Source: Chrysomallon squamiferum
Taxonomy: Eukaryota > Mollusca > Gastropoda > Neomphalida > Peltospiridae
NCBI GenBank assembly: GCA_012295275.1
Contig: CM022678.1
Location: 15,006,459-15,070,458, forward strand
Reading direction: 5' to 3'
DNA: 64,000 nt
Shown piece by piece: positions 22,306-42,019 of the stretch. Below the pieces are notes generated by a model, which worked only from the letters and a program-made list of their open reading frames with translations, had not been told where the DNA came from and searched no databases. Within the stretch, counting starts at the first letter, position 1, and the number at the start of each line of letters is the position of its first letter. Made by a program: the position numbers and the translations under genes.

Positions 22306-24532
22306 TTTCAAAAGTTCGTAGGAAAAGAAATCTCGCCGGTCGCACAAATGTCACCTTCCAAATGTTTTCATGTTACTTTAGTTATTTTGTAATTACATCT
22401 TTTTGATTTTATCGCGCCTCGTCTCAGTAAAGAAAAAATGACGGTAGTCTCGGTCACTAAATTCTTTGATTTAAATATTTTAATTTATTATTACACTTTC
22501 GTAATTAATCTAAATAAATTGTGTGTTCCACGTCACATGCTACGGACAGTAACGAATTGAACTGATCTAAATTCAAAAAGAATTAATCAGTTACAATGTT
22601 TGGTATTAATTTATTTTTAAAATTTGTTTCAAACCTCTGATCATTTTAAATAATACGTAATGTCAAAACCGAATATATGATTTTTCTTGGATAGCTATTA
22701 AATTAATGAGAATGACGTCATCCATTTGTGTGGAGTTTTGAACTCACATCGAGACGAAAACGTTGTCGTGTTTTGCTAAACTTAACTTTTGAAATGTCGA
22801 TGACTGACTGACAACTAGCCACTTTTAATTTACTTTGGCATTATAAAATAATCTTCCTTTTTACATCTTAAGAGATCCTAATTAAAGAAAAAATGACTGA
22901 TTTCTACTAATTAAATGAGTGTTAGATTTCACAAATGATGGATTAATATAATTTTTGTTTCCGAAAGAGAAAGAATATAGTTTACAATATGAATTTCTGA
23001 CTGTTAAACATTTATTATTTTTGCTAGTTTTTCATTAATAGTGATTTAATAATATTTATTTTTCTAACCGAAATATAACATATTTTACTGGTTTTAACTG
23101 GTTGGGCATTTTCAAATAAGTTTGAAAACAAAAACCAACCAAATAAATAACTAAATAAATAAATAAATAAAAAGACCAAAGAATTTAGTTAGCTGCTGTC
23201 ATATGCTCGTATATCGAAAATGAAAAGGCGTGTGTGTTCTTAATTAGTTTTGTTCAAATAGTTTTTGTACTAAATGATAATAATAATATTAATTGATAAC
23301 ACTAATTTGTTAAGTTCTGTGTAAGTTTAGTTTTTCTGTTTACAGGAGAGAATGGAGAAAGTCAGAGTCATTAAAAAAAAACTCCTTCTACTCTCAGAGA
23401 TCACAATGGCCAAGGTGAAAACAAAACACATCAATTAGATTAATGCTTAATAATGATAATAATTACTGTGATTTTAGTTATATTTCAGAATGAACAGAAT
23501 TATGCTTTGTTTGACCTCTTTGAAGAAAGTAAACCTGGTATTTAAAATGATGATGATTCAATATTATATAATGAAAATACCATTACATATTATATGTATA
23601 TTTAAAAATAAGATTTATTTTTATTTTGTTTATTTTTGGTTACAAAGACTCTCACTTAGAAAGGTTTGGATGTGATGTTTTTGTGCAGCCAGTAACTAGA
23701 CGTGTGTCACATGCAGAAAGCCAACAAAACAAATCTGTTGACTTGACTCATACACGTAATTCTGTTACTTATTGTTTTTGTATTTTTGTATGTGTCATCT
23801 GTTGTTATATATTAGTTCTCTCTCTCAGTCGTTTTCTCCTTTCTGAATGAAAAAAAAAAAAATAAATAAATAATATTAATAATAATAAAATTATTGTTGA
23901 AATTAATATTTATTCATTCATTTATTAATCCTAACCATTAGAAATATTTCTGAAAATTATCATTACAACATTGTCATTCGAGGTTACAATTATTATAAAT
24001 AACAAGAAGTGATACAACAATTAAAATCAGTTGTAATAACCGTTACATGAACCTCATATATAATTTTTTTTAATACTTTTTGGTCATGGTTTGGAAAACA
24101 ACTCTGGGTTGAAAACCCTGATACCAGACCAGATTTACCAGAGGTTTTCTAATTTTATTTTTGTTTTATTTTGCTTAATAATTATATTGTCTCTGAAAAA
24201 TAGGAAACTTGCATAAAAATGTGAGACATTTGCAGTCAGCAACAGCCCAATCATTGTATGAGAAGCAGGCCTAGGCTATAGTAGCCTCCCTTCCCACGTG
24301 GAAATTGGACGTTTTCACTGTTGAGAAAAATATCTGTTTCACATCTCTCCAAAAACTTGATAAGACATTACGTTAATTCTAACAACCTCACCTTCAGTGA
24401 GTCTGTTCAAATGACAGAAATGATAAAATAGACTGGTAACTAACCAAAAAACTAAGAAAATAAATAAATAAATAAACAACTAAATAAATAAATAAATAAA
24501 TAAATAATATAAACACTAAATAAATAAATAAA

Positions 24533-24603
<71 letters not shown>

Positions 24604-25996
24604 GAAATTAAACAGTATACAGCTAAATTGGTTTGAAATTAATTGATTAATAAAAACATTTTTTTAAAGTATTCAGAAAGCAAAGTAAAGAATAGGAAAA
24701 ACAAATTTAAAATTAAAAAGTTCTATGCCATCAGATCAAAAAACAAAACAAAAATCAAAGAAAAAGGTATAAAAAGAAGAAAGAACGTAAATTAAAATAA
24801 TAATATTTGAAAAATTTGAATACAAATAAATTTTTTAAAAAACAAGTAAATCTTTTTAATCTTAAAAACAATAAAGAAATGATAAATTAAATCCTGAATT
24901 AAAACAAATCAAAAACTTTTTAAACACATTTTCAAAATGAATATATCCAAATTCTATATCGATCCATAATAAAGGTGTGTTTTCTTTAACAAACAAAATT
25001 TTAAAAACAAAAACTTTTTAATCTTTAAATATATCCTAATTCTATTTCCTTTTACATCACCATTATATGCTTATATTTGCTGCTTCCACCTATTAGTACC
25101 TGAAATGGAGATTCAACTGTTTTTGTTTTATGTTGTCTCCCTTAGACTTTATATTATCTACGTCTTGTATATATTTCATCTTGTATATCTCTTCACTCTG
25201 GTAAATCTGGTGTAAACATTATGTTTGTAGGACAGTTAGAAGTCTATTATTATTATTATTGTTATTATTATTATTAGATCAACTACGGCTACATATATCA
25301 ATGTAAATACACTGAAGTATACTGAATAATTGTATATACTGAACAATATGACAAATTACGAACTAAGCTTTGTCAGAGACAATTTCCCTTCAGAATGGGC
25401 ACTTCAAAATCAAAATTTCTACAAAAGGCACTAAAATATTAAAAATGTTTTTAGTCACTTGCAACATTTTTTTACTCATTTGCTATTTTTTAAAAATCAA
25501 AGGAAAACAGAACCCTGGTGTTTAGATTAAAAGAAAGTAATTATAAACAAATATATTCAACAAAAGTATTATCTAATATTAATATATAGTTCATTATACA
25601 ATCAAATCTTAGCAGAAATCAATTACATGAATTTAAATATTAATGTCATCTGTCAAAGTTCTTTAATCATGTCTAACAGTAAAACTTCTCCAGTTCCATT
25701 TCAGTATCCATTTTATTACTGTCCCGGTCTTCTCTCTTCATCATCTAGAATAATAAAAGAATAAAATAACACTGATTTTCAATAAATAAATAAAGAAACA
25801 AACAAACAAAGAAATAATAAAAAAAATTAGATGTATCATGACTAAAAGAAGAGTGTAAAAGAAGTCAAACATATAATATACAATCTAAAATTTTATGAAA
25901 AGAAAAAAATATATATATATTTTAATATACATTTCCTGTCAGTATGTGATTTTCCCTTATTATATTTGTTGTTATGTTTTTAAAATGTAAACTTAC

Positions 25997-26312
25997 TTTA
26001 TTCATGAAGTGTACGAATCTCCAAAAATGGAAACTGTAACAACAAGCATCATCATCAATATGAAAAACTGATCTGGACAGCTTTCTACAATAAAAAAATA
26101 ATAATTTCGTTTTAATTAAAAACACAACCTCACCTTATATCTGAAAGAAAAATGTTTGTATCATGAGTTTCACTCTTGTTATATAAATAAATGTTCTGAT
26201 GTAAAAAAAAAACGTTATTCGTGTAAGCTTTTTATTTTCTATTTATTTTTTAATTATTTACTTATTATTGTTTATTATTATTATTATTAGTAGTAGTAGT
26301 AGTAGTAGAAAC

Positions 26313-26351
<39 letters not shown>

Positions 26352-26456
26352 TTAGTTTAACAGATTCGCTGTTTGTTGTTATTACTACTGAAAGCTAATG
26401 AAAGCTATACCTGCATATTGTCGTACTATCGAAAAGAACAAAGACAAGCCCATCAT
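25997..26456 (-). pseudogene. Juxtamembrane and transmembrane exons, unit 1 (frameshifted)
   Basis: Exon 26411-26456 reads MMGLSLFFSIVRQYA, phase 1 out. Exon 25997-26084 continues ESCPDQFFILMMMLVVTV then SIFGDSYTS and a stop. Compared with unit 2 it has two extra bases (88 versus 86), which shift the frame after the helix and create the stop, so the charged tail cannot be reached. The splice signals are intact. The tail exon near 25750 is still open (MMKREDRDSNKMDTEMELEK). Unit 1 is therefore either a pseudogene or encodes a tail-less form. Confidence 0.45.
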
Positions 26457-27143
26457 CTGAAATAAACAAATAAACATCATCAAAACAAGTACTAAATAAT
26501 TGAAGTATTAGCATTAGTAATGCAGTCGGTTTTTTAAAAACCTTAACGTGCATATACATACTTTTAAAATGCTTCTGAAATTAAAACTTATCCTGTGAAA
26601 CTACAAAGTAAAAGAGAATAATAAAATAATTTAAAAAAAAAATATTTTCAGTGAGAGCACAAATGGCAAACCCGCAGCTCTTTAAACTCAGAAAAACAGG
26701 AACGCAAGTGGAAAACTCTGACAAATTTCTCAATTTTTGATGCCAAAGTCTGCTTCCGGTCACAAATGCAAATGGCTTACTGTTTATAAATAAAAATAGA
26801 AATAAAAATAAAAATATAAATAAATAAATAAATAAATAAATGATTCTGTAATATACTTTATTTATTTCATTGTTACATATTCGTATTAGGTAATGTGATT
26901 ATTAAATCTAGTCATTCATTAAGTTACTTACTGTTAATAATCTTCGACAGATATCGTATTGTTAACACGACTGGTGTATGAATATTTCAAAGAACCTCCG
27001 CTCGATCCAGAGACCAGTCTACTGTGGTCGTGAAAAACAGCACAAATATTTCTTTTCTGATTTCTTTTCTTTTTCCATTCACTTTAATGAAAATTATTTT
27101 TAATTGCAAAATAGCGTTATTAATATTATATTTGTTTTCTTTA

Positions 27144-27177
<34 letters not shown>

Positions 27178-28074
27178 TTTTTTTGTTTTGTTTTCTTTCT
27201 TTTTTGACGCCATTTGCAGGGTCATTATGGTGTGCGGATCAGAAGGAAAGAAACATTATACCAGGCAGTGTTCAGTGTCCTGTTTATATCCAGTGAATTT
27301 TACACTGCGGCTCTTTTCACTTTGAAAATGATAAAGTCCTTTATCTGCTGCCAAATAATATTTTTTTAAACAATGTAGAAACATAACTAATATTATAAAC
27401 AGATTTCTTTGAATTTTTTTCCATATGTTTCCTCTTTGAGTTTAATAATTTTGGTTAAGTGATAAGACCTGGTGGAAAATACAAATAAAGTTTTAATTTT
27501 AAATATAAAATCTGTGACAGTCGGATTCTTCCTAGTTTGTGTCTTTCTTTGTCACTTAGATGTTTGTTCGTGTTTTAGTAAGAGATTTATTCCTTGTTCT
27601 TGTCGTTGAATGTTCATTTTATTTTTTCTTCTTCTTTCTGGTTTATCTCTTTTGTTTTCCGTCTAAAACTCCAACAATTTTTGTTTTGTCCATACATTTA
27701 TTCATTTTAGCGAAACAGAAACTGAAGAAGAAATTGGTAATAATTCCATACTGCAACTGAAAAAATATCACGCATTAATTCACAAGTTAAGCATTATCTT
27801 TTTTTCCCTTACAAACCAGATTTGAGAAACACTATCTAAAATACTAGCACAATATTATAAAATAAAACATTTTCGAATTTGTTTCTTCAAATCACAATAA
27901 AACAGTCTGAACTGCCGTGTTCAGAAAGGCTAATAATCACGTTATATATATATATAGATAGATCCTTTTTCATAGGGTGGACAAAGCATGACGACTCCTG
28001 AGATCGTTTCCCCAACTACACACATAAACATTGCCAGTGGTTTTCTATTATGTATGACATGACATACAACATAC

Positions 28075-28132
28075 CGCTAGCCTTGTTTGTACATGCTCGA
28101 GATACAAATAACAAAATAAAACGCACAAACAT
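28075..28132 (-). CDS. Candidate signal-peptide exon, unit 1
   Basis: Reads MFVRFILLFVSRACTNKAS, 58 bases, phase 1 at donor GTATGTTG. It is an in-frame nine-codon shortening of the copy A exon. The hydrophobic core is short, so secretion is uncertain. Confidence 0.33.
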
Positions 28133-29334
28133 GGACGACACGGTGGTATTAAATAAACTGTGATTAAAACCTGATACTGTCATAGTGGCATAATTAGTAT
28201 ATTCAATTATAATTAAACACTCCAAAATAAATAAATAAAAATAAATAAATTAATAAATTAACAATCAAAGCGAGGGCGAACAGGGTACAACAAAAACTCT
28301 GTTACTTCCTCACTATAAATAAAAATAGATTTTATCCAACTTTTCGTGATTTACATCGATGGCTGATGAATGTTCAGAAGTTAATGTCATAGTTATAAAA
28401 ACTACAAGGACTGCAACAATGTAATCAGTATAGTGATACTCTGAAACACAATATAAATACATAAATAAATAAATAAATAAATAAAAGCAAGTAAATACAT
28501 TATTACAAATAAACTCAGTTTTATAATAACATCTCAGTTGTAGTGTAGTTGTTAACAGTTACGAGATACTTTTTTTTAATTCTTTGTGATCTTTGAGAGA
28601 AAGAATAGAATATTAGTGTTATGAAAACGATCTGAAAATTTCAAAGGATTCTGTTGATATCGGTTGAGATATGTGTAAATGAGAAGACATTTTAGAGAGG
28701 AAGGTGGCAGTTGACCAATCATTACTGTTTACTAAACAAGTAGACACTTGTGAGACATAAACGTAAACACGGCTTCTGGGCAAGCGTAATGCGTCTCTGT
28801 TTACATTTTCGCCGACATCTGCCTTAAAAACACTTGTTGAAAATTAAAAATATAAAAGCTATTTTACTGTCTAACTATTTTTTGTTTTTTAAAAATAAAT
28901 TCTGGTTTCTTATTATTTGAGCCGTATTGTTTGCCCTGCTAAACGTAAAATAAGTTGAATGTCAAAGGGTCAGTACTACAAAACATGCAGCCCTGACAAT
29001 GTGACTTGTTAATAGAGAGGTTTAGCATACACGTAATCTGTTCACGTATCCCAGTACGTACGGATATGAAGTGTTAGCGTGTGAGGTGTCGGCTCGGGCA
29101 GATCGCTTTACTGTCACGTGTGTCCGACTGGCTACTCATCCGTCCCACAGACTTATACTTTATCCTTATACAGGATTTGCATGTGAATTTATTTATACGT
29201 TAGGTCTATGGCTGTTTTATTATTATTGCTATATATTCATGAACTTCTCCGCTTGAACTTCTAGGCCTTTGGTTATGCATGCATGCAGGAATGATAATTT
29301 TCAGGATGTTGCCTGATTTCTGGTTGTATTAAGG

Positions 29335-29402
29335 GCTATTTTCCTGTTTCTGACCCTGGTTTTCAGGTTCAATGAATGAATTTCAGGTTTCGAAACAAGA
29401 TG
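29335..29402 (-). repeat. SEFIR-exon fragment at unit 2 boundary
   Basis: About 66 bases nearly identical to the start of the SEFIR-like exon at 21660-21888, still open in the frame VSKPEIHSLNLKTRVRNRKI. The rest of the domain is absent. The same fragment recurs at 35627-35695. Confidence 0.6.
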
Positions 29403-29423
29403 AAACAAGATGATCCCAATAGC

Positions 29424-35716
<6,293 letters not shown>

Positions 35717-36770
35717 AAGTTGAAAACGAAACACATCAATTAGATTAATGCTTAATAATGATAATAATTACTGTGATTTTAGTTATATTTCAGAATGAAC
35801 AGAATTATGCTTTGTTTGACCTCTTTGAAGAAAGTAAACCGGGTATTTAAAATGATGATATTTTATAATGAAAATACCATTACATATTATATGTATATTT
35901 AAAAATAAGATTTATTTTTATTTTGTTTAGTTTTAGTTACAAAGTCTCTCACTTAGAAAGGTTTGGATGTGATTGTTTTGTGCAGCCAATAACTAGACGT
36001 GTGTCACATGTAGAAAGCCAACAAAACAAATCTGTTGACTTGACTCAAACACGTAATTCTGTTACTTATTGTTTTTGTATTTTTGTATGTGTCATCTGTT
36101 GTTATATATTAATTCTCTCTCTCAGTCGTTTTCTCCTTTCTGAATGAAAAAATATATAAATAAATAATATTAATAATAATAATAATAATAAAATTATTGT
36201 TGAAATTAATATTTATTCATTTATTTATTAATCCTGATCATTAGAAATATTTCTGAAAATTATCATTACAACATTGTCATTCGAGGTTACAGTTATTATA
36301 AATAACAAGAAGTGATACAACAATTAAAATCAGTTGTAATAACCGTTACATGAACCTCATATATAATTTTTTTTTTTATACTTTTTGGTCAGGTTTTGCA
36401 AAACAACTCTGGGTTGAAAACCCTGATACCAGACCAGATTTACCAGAGGTTTTCTCGTTTTATTTTTGTTTTATTTTGCTTAATAATTATATTGTCTCTG
36501 AAAAATAGAAAGCCTGCATAAAAATGTGAGACATTTGCAGTCAGCAACAGCCCAATCATTGTATGAGAAGCAGGCCTAGGCTATAGTAGCCTCCCTTCCC
36601 ACGTGGAAATTGGACGTTTTCACTGTTGAGAAAAATATCTGTTTCACATCTCTCCAAAAACTTGATAAGACATTACGTTAATTCTAACAACCTCACCTTC
36701 AGTGAGTCTGTTCAAATGACAGACTGGTGACTGATAAAATAGAAAGAAAGTAACTAACTAACCACACAAC

Positions 36771-36862
<92 letters not shown>

Positions 36863-37825
36863 GAAATTAAACAGTATACAACTAAATTGGTTTGAAATTA
36901 ATTGATTAATAAACCATTTTTTTTAAAGTATTCAGAAAACAAAGTAAAGAATAGTAAAAAGAAATTTAAAATAAAAAAATTCTATGCCATCAGAACAAAA
37001 AACAAAACAAAAATCAAAGAAAAAGGTATAAAAAGAAAAAAGAACGTGAATTAAAATAATACATTATATTTGAAATAATTTTAATTAGCTATTAATAGTA
37101 TTGTTAACTAACTAACTAACTAAATACTACTACTACTACTACTAATAATAATAATAAATGAAATCAAACAGTATACAACTAAATTGGTTTGAAATTAATT
37201 GATTAATACAAATTTTAAAAATAAATATTCAGAAAATAAAGTAAAGAATTAGAAATGAAACTGTTTAAAAATTAAAAAAATTAGATACCATCACGTTAAA
37301 AAACAATTCAAAATTCACAGAAAAAAGACGTAAAATAAAAGAATACATTATATTTGAAATAATTTGAATTAGCTATTAATAGTATTGTTAATAAATAAAT
37401 TAATAAAGATGTGCAATGTAAAAACAATGAGAAAGAAATGATAAATTAAATACTGAATTAAAACAAATTAAAAACTTAATAAACGCATTTTTCAAAATAA
37501 AGAAATACACAGTATTCTATACGATCCTTAAAAATGATATGCATAATAAAGGTGTGTTTTCTTTAACAAACAAAATTTAAAAAAAACAAGAATCTTTTTA
37601 ATCTTTAAATATATCCTAACTCTATCTAATTTTACATCACCATTATGTGCTTATATTTGCTGCTTCCACCTATTAGTACCTGAAATGGAGATTCAACTTT
37701 TTTGTTTTATGTTGTCTCCCTTAGACTTTATATATTATCTACGTCTTTTATATATTTCATCTTGTATATCTCTTCACTCTGGTAAATCTGGTGTAAAAAT
37801 TATGTTTGTAGGACAGTTAGAAGTC

Positions 37826-37870
<45 letters not shown>

Positions 37871-38504
37871 CATCATTATTTGATCAACTATGGCTACACA
37901 TAGCAATGTAAGTACATTGAAGTATACTGAATAATTGCATATACAGAACAATATGACAAATTATGAAATAAGCTTTGTCAGAGTCAGTTTCCCTTCAGAA
38001 TAGGCACTTCAAAATCGAAATTTTTAAAAACGGCTCTAAAATATTAAAACTATTTTTAGTCACTATAATATTTTTACCCATTGGCTATTTTTAGAGAAAT
38101 CTATATATAGGAACTGATGCCAGGGCGGTGTTCAGATCAAAGTACTTTAATAACAGATGACCACTGACATAGAGATTTAAAACACTGAAACACTGGCGCC
38201 TACAAGTAGAATAATCTGACCAGGTTAATAAAACTGTATATGATTAAAACGAAGCATAATTAAAATTCTACAGTTGTCAAATCAGAACAAATCAAAACAA
38301 AACAAAACTGTGGTATTTAGATTAAAAGAAAATAATTATACACAAATATATTCAACAAAAATTTGATCTAAATCTGTATTAATATATAGTTCATTATACA
38401 ATCAAATCTGAGCAGAAATCAATTACATGAATTTAAATGTTAAAGTCATCTGTCAAAGTTCTTTAATCATCTCTTCCTGGCGGAATCATCCAAGTGTAAA
38501 ACTG

Positions 38505-39093
38505 CTACAGTTCCATTTCCGAATCCATATTATTACTGTCCTGGTCTTCTCTCTTCATCATCTACAATAGCAAAGGAATAAAATAACACTGATTTTTAAT
38601 AAATAAATAATTAAAAGAAAACAAACAAACAAACAAATAAATAAATAAAAATAAATAATAGGCGTTTATCATCACTCTTAAAAGAAGAATGTAAACAAAA
38701 ATATAATACGCAATTTAAAATTATATGAAAAGAAAGTATATATATTAATATATATTTCCGGTCAGTATATCATTTTCCCTTAATATATCTCTTGTTATGT
38801 TTTTAAAATGTAAACTTACTTTATTCATGAAGTGTACGAATCCAAAAATGGAAACTGCTGCAATGAGCATCATCATCAGTATGAAAAGGTGATCTGGACA
38901 GCTTTCTACAATAAAAAATTAATAATTTCGTTTTAATTTAAAACACAACCTCACCTTATATCTGAAAGAAAAATGTTTGTATCATGAGTTTTACTCTTGT
39001 TATATAAATAAATGTTCTGAGAGTAAAAATGAACGTTATTCGTGTTAAGAAAGTCTAGGTTTTTATTTTATTTTTAATTTTTTAATTATTTAC

Positions 39094-39131
<38 letters not shown>

Positions 39132-39302
39132 GTTGTTGTTATTGTTATTGTTATTGTTAGTAGTAGTAGTAGTAGTAGTAGTAGTAATAATAGTATTTTA
39201 ATTTAACAGTTTCACTGTTTGTTATTATTACAACTGAAAGCTAAAGAAAACTGTACCTGCATATTGTCGTAGTATTGAAAATAGCAAAGATATGTCCATA
39301 GT
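38505..39302 (-). CDS. Juxtamembrane, transmembrane and tail exons, unit 3 (intact)
   Basis: Exon 39257-39302 reads TMDISLLFSILRQYA; exon 38820-38905 reads ESCPDHLFILMMMLIAAV then SIFGFVHFMNK; exon 38505-38561 reads MMKREDQDSNNMDSEMEL and TAG. Lengths (46, 86) and phases equal those of unit 2. The tail is five residues shorter because a substitution gives an earlier stop. Most differences from unit 2 are conservative or keep hydrophobicity, consistent with selection on the protein. The helix is flanked by Cys-Pro-Asp outside and Met-Lys-Arg inside, fitting an inward C-terminus. Confidence 0.48.
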
Positions 39303-41044
39303 CTGAAATAATTTTTTTAAAAAGAATCAAGTTCTAAAACAATAGATGTATTACCATTAGTTATACAGTCGGTTTTTTATCCACCTTAAAGTTCTATAAT
39401 GTGATATATTTATACTTTTAAAATGCTTCTGAAATTCAAATTTATCCTGTGAAACTACAACGTAAAAGGGAATAACAAAATAATTTTTAAAAATTATTTT
39501 CAATGAGAGCAAAAGTGGCAAACCCGCAGCTCTTTAAACTCAGAAAAACAGCAACGTAAGTGGAAAACTCTGACAAATTTCTCAATTTTTGATGCAAGTG
39601 TCCGCTATTGGTCACAAATGCAAATGGCTTCCGAAAGTAGAATTTCTTATATTAATAGATCTTATAATTAATAATTTCAAACATATGTTAGGTATTAAAA
39701 AAGAAAAAAATATATTTTAATGTTTTTTAAATATAGTTTGCTTTTTCTTATAATAGCATTTTATTTGCCATAAAGAAGTGCAGAACCAAACTGTAATGGT
39801 GAATACGACTAAGTATATAACGATAACATGTCGGTTGTTTTATTTTGTTGTTATTGTTTTTTCCACCATTGAAATGACAATAAATAAAATCAGTATCTTC
39901 TTACATATTTAGTTGGATAAAATACTTACAGATATATTGATATACATGCAGTCACTGAGAATCAGACTTCCGAGATAATGATGTTTATAAAACGTCACAT
40001 CCGCTTCGATTGGTAGGGCATGCGCAGTTGGCAAAAAGATTGTAGGAAAATGAATGTCGCCGCGGGACTGGTACTATTTATAAATAAAATAAAAATAAAT
40101 ATATAAATAAATAAATAAATAATACATATTATAATATACTTCATTTATTTATTTTATTGTTACATATTCTTATTAGTTAAAGTGATTATTGGAGTCATTC
40201 ATTAAATTACTTACTGTTACGTCCTAGTCATCTTTCACAGAAAGTCTTTTTAACACAGCCTGTTGTGTGAATATTTCAAAGAACCGTCACTCGATCCAAA
40301 GTACAGTCAACTGTGGTCATGAAAAACTGCCCAGTTATTTTCTGATTTCTTTTTGTTTCCTTCTCTTTAATAAAGATTCTTTTTCATTGCAAAACAGCGT
40401 TATTAATATTATATTTGTTAACGTTTCTTTTTTTTTTTCTTTTCTTTTTTTTAACGCCATTATGGTGTACAGATCTGAGGAAAAGAAACATTTTACCAAG
40501 CTGTGTTCCGTGTCCTGTTTTATCCAGTTAATTTTACACTGCGGCTCTTTTCACTTTGAAAATGATGACATCCCTTTCTGAAGTCCTTCATCTGCTGCCA
40601 AATAATATATTTTTAAAACAATGGAGATACTTGAATAATATTATAAACAGATCTGTTTCTTCCTCTCTGAGTTTAATATTTTTGGTTAAATGATAAGCAC
40701 TGGTGGAAAATACAAATAAAGTTTTAATTTTGAGTATAAAATCTGTGACAGTCTGATTGTTCGTAATTCCTCATAGAGTAGTTTGTTTGTGTTTTTTTAA
40801 GATATTTATATTTCCATATTTCAACCCACAAAAATCACACATTATTTCACAAGATACGCATTAACAGTTTTTTGGTTCGAAACTATACCAGATATGAGAA
40901 ACACTATCTGAAATACTAGCACAATATTATAACGTATGAAATTTTCATATTTGTTTCTTCAAATCACTGTAATGTATTCTGAACTGGTATGTTTAGAAAG
41001 GCTATTTATCACTGATACCTATATCAGTTATTTTGTTTATTGAA

Positions 41045-41775
41045 TACTGAACACAAAAAGAAACGTCTGATTTGTAACTGTAGTATTTGTTGTTAAAGAA
41101 TTCATTGTGTAATGAAATTATGTAAGTAGTATTAGCCTTGATCTTTATTTTCAAGATTCGTGAATTTTATCGATTATTTTTGCACTGTTAATCGTCAACA
41201 ACGTCAAATTCAGTTTGCACGTGCATGCATTGTTCGACATGTCCCATGAAGTATTCGGTCAAGTTTTTATTAATTGTTCTCAAGTGAAAACAAATTTGTA
41301 AAGAAAAATAAAGTTTTTTACACTGAAGTATTTTTAGTATGTCAAGAAGACCCAGTAAGCTACGTGAACGGGTCATTGGCGTGCTTGATGCTGGCATGTC
41401 GACAGAAGACGTTGCAAGGCATGTTGGGAGTTCTAAATCTTCGCGAACGTCAAGAAGCACCAAAGACTTGCCACTTCGAGGACGTCCGCGTGTTACAATA
41501 TAGGGTGAAGACCGCTTTATCAGGAACACGCATTAGCGCAGTCGATTCTAAACTGACACTGCTGCTGCTAGCACACCTGGCTTCGTAATAACCCAGTCAG
41601 TTCTAACCGTCTGCGGGAGAACTCTTTACATCCACGGATGCGTTTTAACCCACCCACTAACATGAAAGAACTTCGTCAAGCGCTCATTCAGGATGGAACA
41701 ATATTCCACAGACAGAAGTCAACACTTCAGTCAGTTCTATGCAAAGTTAGCAGAAGTTTCTTATTTTGTTCAGTA
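41045..41775 (+). mobile_element. Non-autonomous Tc1/mariner element, internally deleted
   Basis: Terminal inverted repeats of about 21-23 bases: left CTGAACACAAAAAGAAACG from 41047, right the reverse complement CTGAACAAAATAAGAAAC ending at 41773. Each end is flanked by TA, the target-site duplication of this superfamily. Inside is a broken transposase. At about 730 bases it is roughly half of a full element, so it must have moved, if at all, with enzyme supplied elsewhere. Confidence 0.8.
41339..41770 (+). pseudogene. Tc1 transposase pseudogene, N- and C-terminal parts fused by deletion
   Basis: The N-terminal helix-turn-helix part reads MSRRPSKLRERVIGVLDAGM then STEDVARHVGSS, and later LPLRGRPRVTI, before stops. 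Typical Tc1 proteins here have MSRR...RERxIGMLxAGMS and GRPRVT. After frameshifts the C-terminal region appears (PPTNMKELRQALIQ, then NNIPQTEVNTSVSSMQ in another frame). The DDE catalytic core between them is missing. Confidence 0.75.
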
Positions 41776-41970
41776 TACAAATAAACACTTACTACTTTTT
41801 TCTGCTATCTCTGACCTGTCAGTAAATCATGTGAATGTACTTACTATGTAGATAAGAAACACGACACAAACATAAGCGAAAAAAAAAATAAACTGATTAA
41901 AACCTGATACTGTCATAGCGGCAAAATCAATATATTCAAAGTTAAACAATTATAATAAAACACTCAAAAA

Positions 41971-42001
<31 letters not shown>

Positions 42002-42019
42002 CCAAAGCGAGGGATGAAC

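Larger units (their letters stand above)
23410..29420 (-). repeat. Tandem unit 1 of the receptor-like family
   Basis: About 6.0 kb closely matching unit 2; the anchor CACATCAATTAGATTAATGC lies at 23427. Minus-strand content, from the 5' side: promoter-like block 28790-29200, signal-peptide exon 28075-28132, unresolved ectodomain region, juxtamembrane exon 26411-26456, transmembrane exon 25997-26084, and a tail exon near 25750. It lacks about 280 bases present in unit 2 near 33970-34250. (AAAT)n/(AAT)n tracts at 24460-24603 and (GTA)n at 26286-26349 vary between units. Confidence 0.85.
35717..42010 (-). repeat. Tandem unit 3, more diverged, with a Tc1 insertion
   Basis: Matches units 1 and 2 from the anchor at 35732 through the exon cassette at 38.5-39.6 kb, then resembles block A at 40.0-41.0 kb. 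It has extra material near 37080-37400 and differs in the 39640-40000 stretch. A Tc1-like element occupies 41045-41775. The remnant of its first exon lies just beyond, at 41845-41873 (MFVSCFLST with donor GTAAGT). Homology ends in a simple-repeat run near 42000. Confidence 0.75.

Noticed and set aside
26581-26763. Minus-strand 60-codon frame repeated in units 1 and 2 and in altered form in other copies
   Set aside because: At least two different frames look equally protein-like across the copies (FSTCVPVFLSLKSCG versus VFHLRSCFSEFKELR) and each has stops or shifts in some copy, so no coding frame could be chosen.
27300-27345. Possible ectodomain exon (SEKSRSVKFTGYKQDTEHCL) in unit 1
   Set aside because: Open in unit 1, but other copies keep a different frame open (EPQCKINWIKQDTEH) after a one-base shift, and acceptors are poor; left unassigned.
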